A stretch of 64,000 bases of DNA from Bacteroidales bacterium UBA3754. Its GTDB lineage: Bacteria; Bacteroidota; Bacteroidia; Bacteroidales; UBA1715. The stretch is taken from assembly GCA_002371705.1 (NCBI GenBank), contig DFGI01000083.1:42831-106830 (forward strand). The letters run 5' to 3'. The stretch's first letter is position 1. The number at the start of each line of letters is the position of its first letter. Below are positions 60,647 to 64,000 of the stretch, piece by piece. The position numbers and the translations under genes were made by a program. The notes below the pieces were generated by a model that saw nothing but the letters and a program-made list of their open reading frames with translations, ran no database searches and had not been told where the DNA came from.

Positions 60647-63600
60647 ATGAAAAACGATATACAAAAAGTTATAGTTTTAGGTTCTGGAGCGTTAAAAATC
60701 GGCGAAGCAGGCGAGTTCGACTATTCTGGCTCGCAAGCTCTGAAAGCATTGCGTGAGGAAGGAATCGAAACTATTTTGATAAACCCGAATATCGCCACCG
60801 TGCAAACGTCGGAAGGCATTGCCGACAAGATTTATTTCTTGCCCGTTACGCCAGAATTTGTGGAACGTGTCATTCAAAAGGAACGTCCGCAGGGAATTTT
60901 GCTCGCCTTCGGCGGACAAACGGCGCTGAACTGCGGAACAGCATTGTACGACAACGGTGTGTTTGAAAAATACGGCGTACAGGTTTTGGGAACGCCCGTT
61001 CAAGCCATTAAAAACACCGAAGACCGTGATTTGTTCATTCAAAAATTGAACGAAATCAATGTGAAAACTGCTCGGAGCGAAGCTGTCGAATCGGTTGAGG
61101 AAGCCGTGAAAGCAGTGGAAAAACTTGGCTTCCCTGTGATTGTTCGTGCAGCATACGCGCTGGGCGGACTTGGAAGCGGTTTCTGTTCCAATGTCGATGA
61201 ACTTAAAAAGTTGTGCGAAACGGCTTTTGCATATTCTTCGCAAGTGCTTGTGGAAGAGTCTCTTAAAGGTTGGAAAGAGGTGGAATACGAAGTTGTCCGC
61301 GACCGTTATGACAATTGTATCACGGTATGTAATATGGAAAACTTCGACCCGCTGGGAATCCACACGGGCGAAAGTATTGTGGTGGCTCCGTCGCAGACGC
61401 TTTCCAACGCCGAATACCACAAATTGCGTGAACTTGCTATCAAGATTGTCCGTCATATCGGCATTGTGGGCGAATGCAACGTGCAGTACGCCCTCGACCC
61501 CAATTCCGAAGATTATCGTGTGATTGAGGTGAACGCCCGTTTGAGCCGTTCATCGGCGCTGGCTTCGAAGGCAACGGGTTATCCGCTTGCGTTTGTGGCA
61601 GCAAAACTCGGATTAGGTTACGGTCTTTTTGAATTGAAAAACTCTGTAACAAAAACAACGAGCGCATTTTTCGAACCTGCACTTGACTACATTGTGTGCA
61701 AAATTCCTCGTTGGGATTTGGGTAAATTCGCAGGCGTGTCGAAGGAAATCGGCTCGTCTATGAAATCGGTGGGCGAAATTATGGCGATTGGCCGCACGTT
61801 CGAGGAAGTTATTCAGAAAGGTCTGCGTATGATTGGACAAGGAATGCACGGTTTTGTGGCAAACCACGACATTGCATTCGACGACCTTGACCACGAACTG
61901 CAAAAACCGACCGACATGCGTATTTTCGCCATCAACATTGCATTGGCAAAGGGTTATTCGGTTGACAAAATCCACGATTTGACCAAAATTGACAAATGGT
62001 TCCTCGAAAAGTTGAAGAACATTGCTGCTATTCAAACAAAATTGTCACAATACGATACGTTGCAAAACGTTCCCGTTGACTTGCTTCGTGAGGCAAAAAT
62101 CCGGGGCTTTTCCGATTTCCAAATTGCCCGTCTGGTCCTCAACTCAAGCGACAACGCTATGGAAGACAATATCGACGCCGTGCGGAAATTCCGTAAGTCA
62201 CACGGCATAGTTCCCGTGGTGAAGCAAATCGACACACTTGCCGCAGAATATCCTGCACAAACGAACTACTTGTATCTTACCTATTCGGGTGAAACACACG
62301 ATATTGCATTTCAAGATGACAAGAAATCGGTGATAGTGCTCGGCTCTGGTGCGTACCGCATTGGCTCGTCGGTTGAATTCGACTGGTGCGGCATCAATGC
62401 CTTGAATACCATCAAGAAAGAAGGCTACCGCTCTGTGATGATAAACTATAACCCCGAAACGGTTTCAACCGACTACGATTCGTGCGACCGTCTGTATTTC
62501 GACGAACTTACGCTTGAGCGCGTGCTCGACATTTGCGATTTGGAAGCACCACACGGATTGGTCATCTCAACAGGCGGACAAATTCCGAATAACTTGGCAA
62601 TGCGTTTGTATAACCAAAATGTTCCGATTTTGGGAACTTCGCCCGTCAATATCGACCGTGCCGAAGACCGTCATAAATTCTCCGAAATGTGCGACGAACT
62701 TGGCATCGATCAACCTCGCTGGCGGGAATTGACAAGCATGGACGACATTTTTGAATTTGTTGACGAAGTCGGTTTCCCTGTGCTAATTCGTCCGTCGTAC
62801 GTGCTTTCGGGCGCGGCAATGAATGTGGTTTCAAACAAGGAGGAAATGGAACATTTTCTCACGTTGGCGACCAAGGTTTCGAAACAACATCCTGTTGTTG
62901 TCACACAATTTATTGAACAAGCGAAAGAAATTGAGATTGACGCTGTTGCACAAAACGGCGAGGTGTTGAGTTATGCCATTTCCGAACACGTGGAATTTGC
63001 CGGCGTGCATTCGGGCGACGCCACAATGACGTTCCCGCCGCAGAAATTGTATTTGGAAACGGTTCGTCGTATCAAGAAAATCAGCCGTGCCATAGCCAAG
63101 AGCCTGGAGATTTCGGGTCCGTTCAACATTCAATTTTTGGCAAAAGACAATGATATAAAGGTGATAGAATGCAACTTGCGTGCATCACGAAGTTTCCCAT
63201 TTGTATCTAAGGTATTGAAAACCAATTTTATAGAACAAGCTACTCAAGTTATGCTTGGCGGCAAGGTTACCAAGTTCGACAAGTCGCTCTTCGACCTTGA
63301 TTATGTTGGCATTAAGGCGCCGCAGTTCAGTTTTGCCCGTTTGGCGAAAGCCGACCCAGTTTTGGGTGTGGATATGTCATCTACAGGCGAGGTTGGCTGT
63401 ATTGGCGACAATTTCTATGAAGCCATTTTGAAATCAATGCTTTCGGTTGGTTATACGATTCCGAAACAAAACATATTCCTCAGCACAGGACCTACCAAGA
63501 GCAAGTTGGAATTGCTGGAACCGTGTCGTTTGCTTGTGAAAAAAGGATATGCGTTGTACGGAACGAAAGGTACTGTGGAATTTTTGCGTGACCACGGTGT

Positions 63601-63865
63601 GGAAGCAACCACAATGCACTGGCCCGACGAGGATTTGCAACCGAACGTGATGGATTTCATTCGTCAGAAACACTTCGATTTGGTTATCAATGTTCCGAAA
63701 AATCACAGCAAATCGGAGTTGGACAACGACTATTCCATCCGTCGTGGCGCTATTGACTACAACATTCCGTTGCTGACCAACGCCCGTCTTGCAAATGCCT
63801 TTATCACAGCATTTTGCAACCTTTCGATGGACGAATTGGAAATCAAGAGTTGGAACGAGTATTAA
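60647..63865 (+). CDS. carB: Carbamoyl-phosphate synthase large subunit CarB
   Basis: The 1072-residue synthetase has the two homologous ATP-grasp halves: first half (VIVLGSGALKIGEAGEFDYSG; residues to about 550) and second half (VIVLGSGAYRIGSSVEFDWCG), each with its grasp domain (VIRAAYALGGLGSG; LIRPSYVLSGAAM). The C-terminal MGS-like allosteric domain (IFLSTGPTKSKLELLEPCRLL onward) is present. It completes the purF-carA-carB unit. The N-terminal motif reads GEAGEFDYSG, as usual. Confidence 0.96.
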   Translation: MKNDIQKVIVLGSGALKIGEAGEFDYSGSQALKALREEGIETILINPNIATVQTSEGIADKIYFLPVTPEFVERVIQKERPQGILLAFGGQTALNCGTALYDNGVFEKYGVQVLGTPVQAIKNTEDRDLFIQKLNEINVKTARSEAVESVEEAVKAVEKLGFPVIVRAAYALGGLGSGFCSNVDELKKLCETAFAYSSQVLVEESLKGWKEVEYEVVRDRYDNCITVCNMENFDPLGIHTGESIVVAPSQTLSNAEYHKLRELAIKIVRHIGIVGECNVQYALDPNSEDYRVIEVNARLSRSSALASKATGYPLAFVAAKLGLGYGLFELKNSVTKTTSAFFEPALDYIVCKIPRWDLGKFAGVSKEIGSSMKSVGEIMAIGRTFEEVIQKGLRMIGQGMHGFVANHDIAFDDLDHELQKPTDMRIFAINIALAKGYSVDKIHDLTKIDKWFLEKLKNIAAIQTKLSQYDTLQNVPVDLLREAKIRGFSDFQIARLVLNSSDNAMEDNIDAVRKFRKSHGIVPVVKQIDTLAAEYPAQTNYLYLTYSGETHDIAFQDDKKSVIVLGSGAYRIGSSVEFDWCGINALNTIKKEGYRSVMINYNPETVSTDYDSCDRLYFDELTLERVLDICDLEAPHGLVISTGGQIPNNLAMRLYNQNVPILGTSPVNIDRAEDRHKFSEMCDELGIDQPRWRELTSMDDIFEFVDEVGFPVLIRPSYVLSGAAMNVVSNKEEMEHFLTLATKVSKQHPVVVTQFIEQAKEIEIDAVAQNGEVLSYAISEHVEFAGVHSGDATMTFPPQKLYLETVRRIKKISRAIAKSLEISGPFNIQFLAKDNDIKVIECNLRASRSFPFVSKVLKTNFIEQATQVMLGGKVTKFDKSLFDLDYVGIKAPQFSFARLAKADPVLGVDMSSTGEVGCIGDNFYEAILKSMLSVGYTIPKQNIFLSTGPTKSKLELLEPCRLLVKKGYALYGTKGTVEFLRDHGVEATTMHWPDEDLQPNVMDFIRQKHFDLVINVPKNHSKSELDNDYSIRRGAIDYNIPLLTNARLANAFITAFCNLSMDELEIKSWNEY

Positions 63866-63940
63866 GACAATTATAAAATCTTGCCAAGCAAAGGCTGTTT
63901 TTTAAATGTCTGACTTTCAGTATTATCTGAAAATACAAAT

Positions 63941-64000
63941 TTATTTTTCAAACAAGGCAAGTGCTTTTTCCACAATTGGTGCCATGTCGTAGTATTTGTA
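63941..64000 (-). CDS. 3' end of a minus-strand gene, truncated by window
   Basis: An open minus-strand frame enters from the window edge and ends at a TAA (63943-63941). The visible tail is YKYYDMAPIVEKALALFEK, 19 residues, with a helical character. This is too short to name the product. It converges on carB. Confidence 0.5.
   Translation of the reverse strand, partial: YKYYDMAPIVEKALALFEK

Overview
The window comes from a member of the Bacteroidota, most likely order Bacteroidales. Support: a SusD/RagB lipoprotein, many short lipoproteins with an (F/L)xxC lipobox, type IX secretion (T9SS) cargo (an SBBP-repeat protein and a metalloprotease ending in a type A sorting domain), a one-component 'hybrid sensor'-like propeller/Y_Y_Y receptor, the PurF-CarA-CarB cluster, and repeated use of the Bacteroidota promoter form TTG-N19-20-TAnnTTTG. 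Core genes are moderately AT-rich; the 43.7-57.5 kb stretch is visibly more AT-rich.

Layout. 1-4.4 kb: end-truncated SBBP-repeat secreted protein, ribF, a HATPase/STAS-like (DUF4325) pair and an orphan vsr. 4.4-13.6 kb (minus): recQ, a small HAD phosphatase, priA and an LTA-synthase-like sulfatase, tightly packed, then a SusD-plus-lipoprotein pair with its own promoter and no SusC. 13.7-19.1 kb (plus): kdsD, then a secreted-protein block (adhesin-like tail protein, T9SS metalloprotease, two paralogous lipoproteins, another lipoprotein) in which two genes share an almost identical 5' leader. 19.1-22.5 kb (minus): REP-like repeats, mntP, an S8 peptidase, a universal stress protein. 22.6-30.8 kb (plus): a periplasmic sensor fused to an adenylate cyclase and an HD domain, ilvE, queD, a membrane protein, and trpB2 behind a complete tryptophan attenuator with leader peptide MKNLISYNRWWWRS. 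30.9-34.1 kb: lipoprotein/YD-like/VTC/DUF4956/DUF2490 operon. 34.1-41.4 kb: EI24 protein, purB, panC-panD-flippase-rfaE2, a lipoprotein, proC, a HAD phosphatase, tRNA-Ile/Met(CAU). 41.4-43.7 kb: unknowns and bcp.

43.7-57.5 kb is an accessory, defence-like island: an AbiEi-type regulator overlapping a metallophosphoesterase behind an inverted-repeat operator; a Ser/Thr kinase overlapping a TPR protein; a long MITE-like palindrome; a lipoprotein with a membrane display protein whose C-terminus looks like a diversity-generating-retroelement (DGR) variable region; a ComEC-like MBL hydrolase with a 700-residue orphan; a truncated VbhA-like Fic antitoxin; RloA/RloB; and a small acidic protein. 57.6-64 kb returns to housekeeping: purF, carA, carB and the tail of a minus-strand gene.

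The best candidates for undescribed biology are the AbiEi-metallophosphoesterase module, the MBL/700-residue pair, the kinase-TPR pair, the sensor-cyclase-HD fusion, the trpB2 attenuator and the DGR-like display protein. No reverse transcriptase, CRISPR array, rRNA or intact transposase was seen. Every identification is from reading the sequence only; no database search was run.
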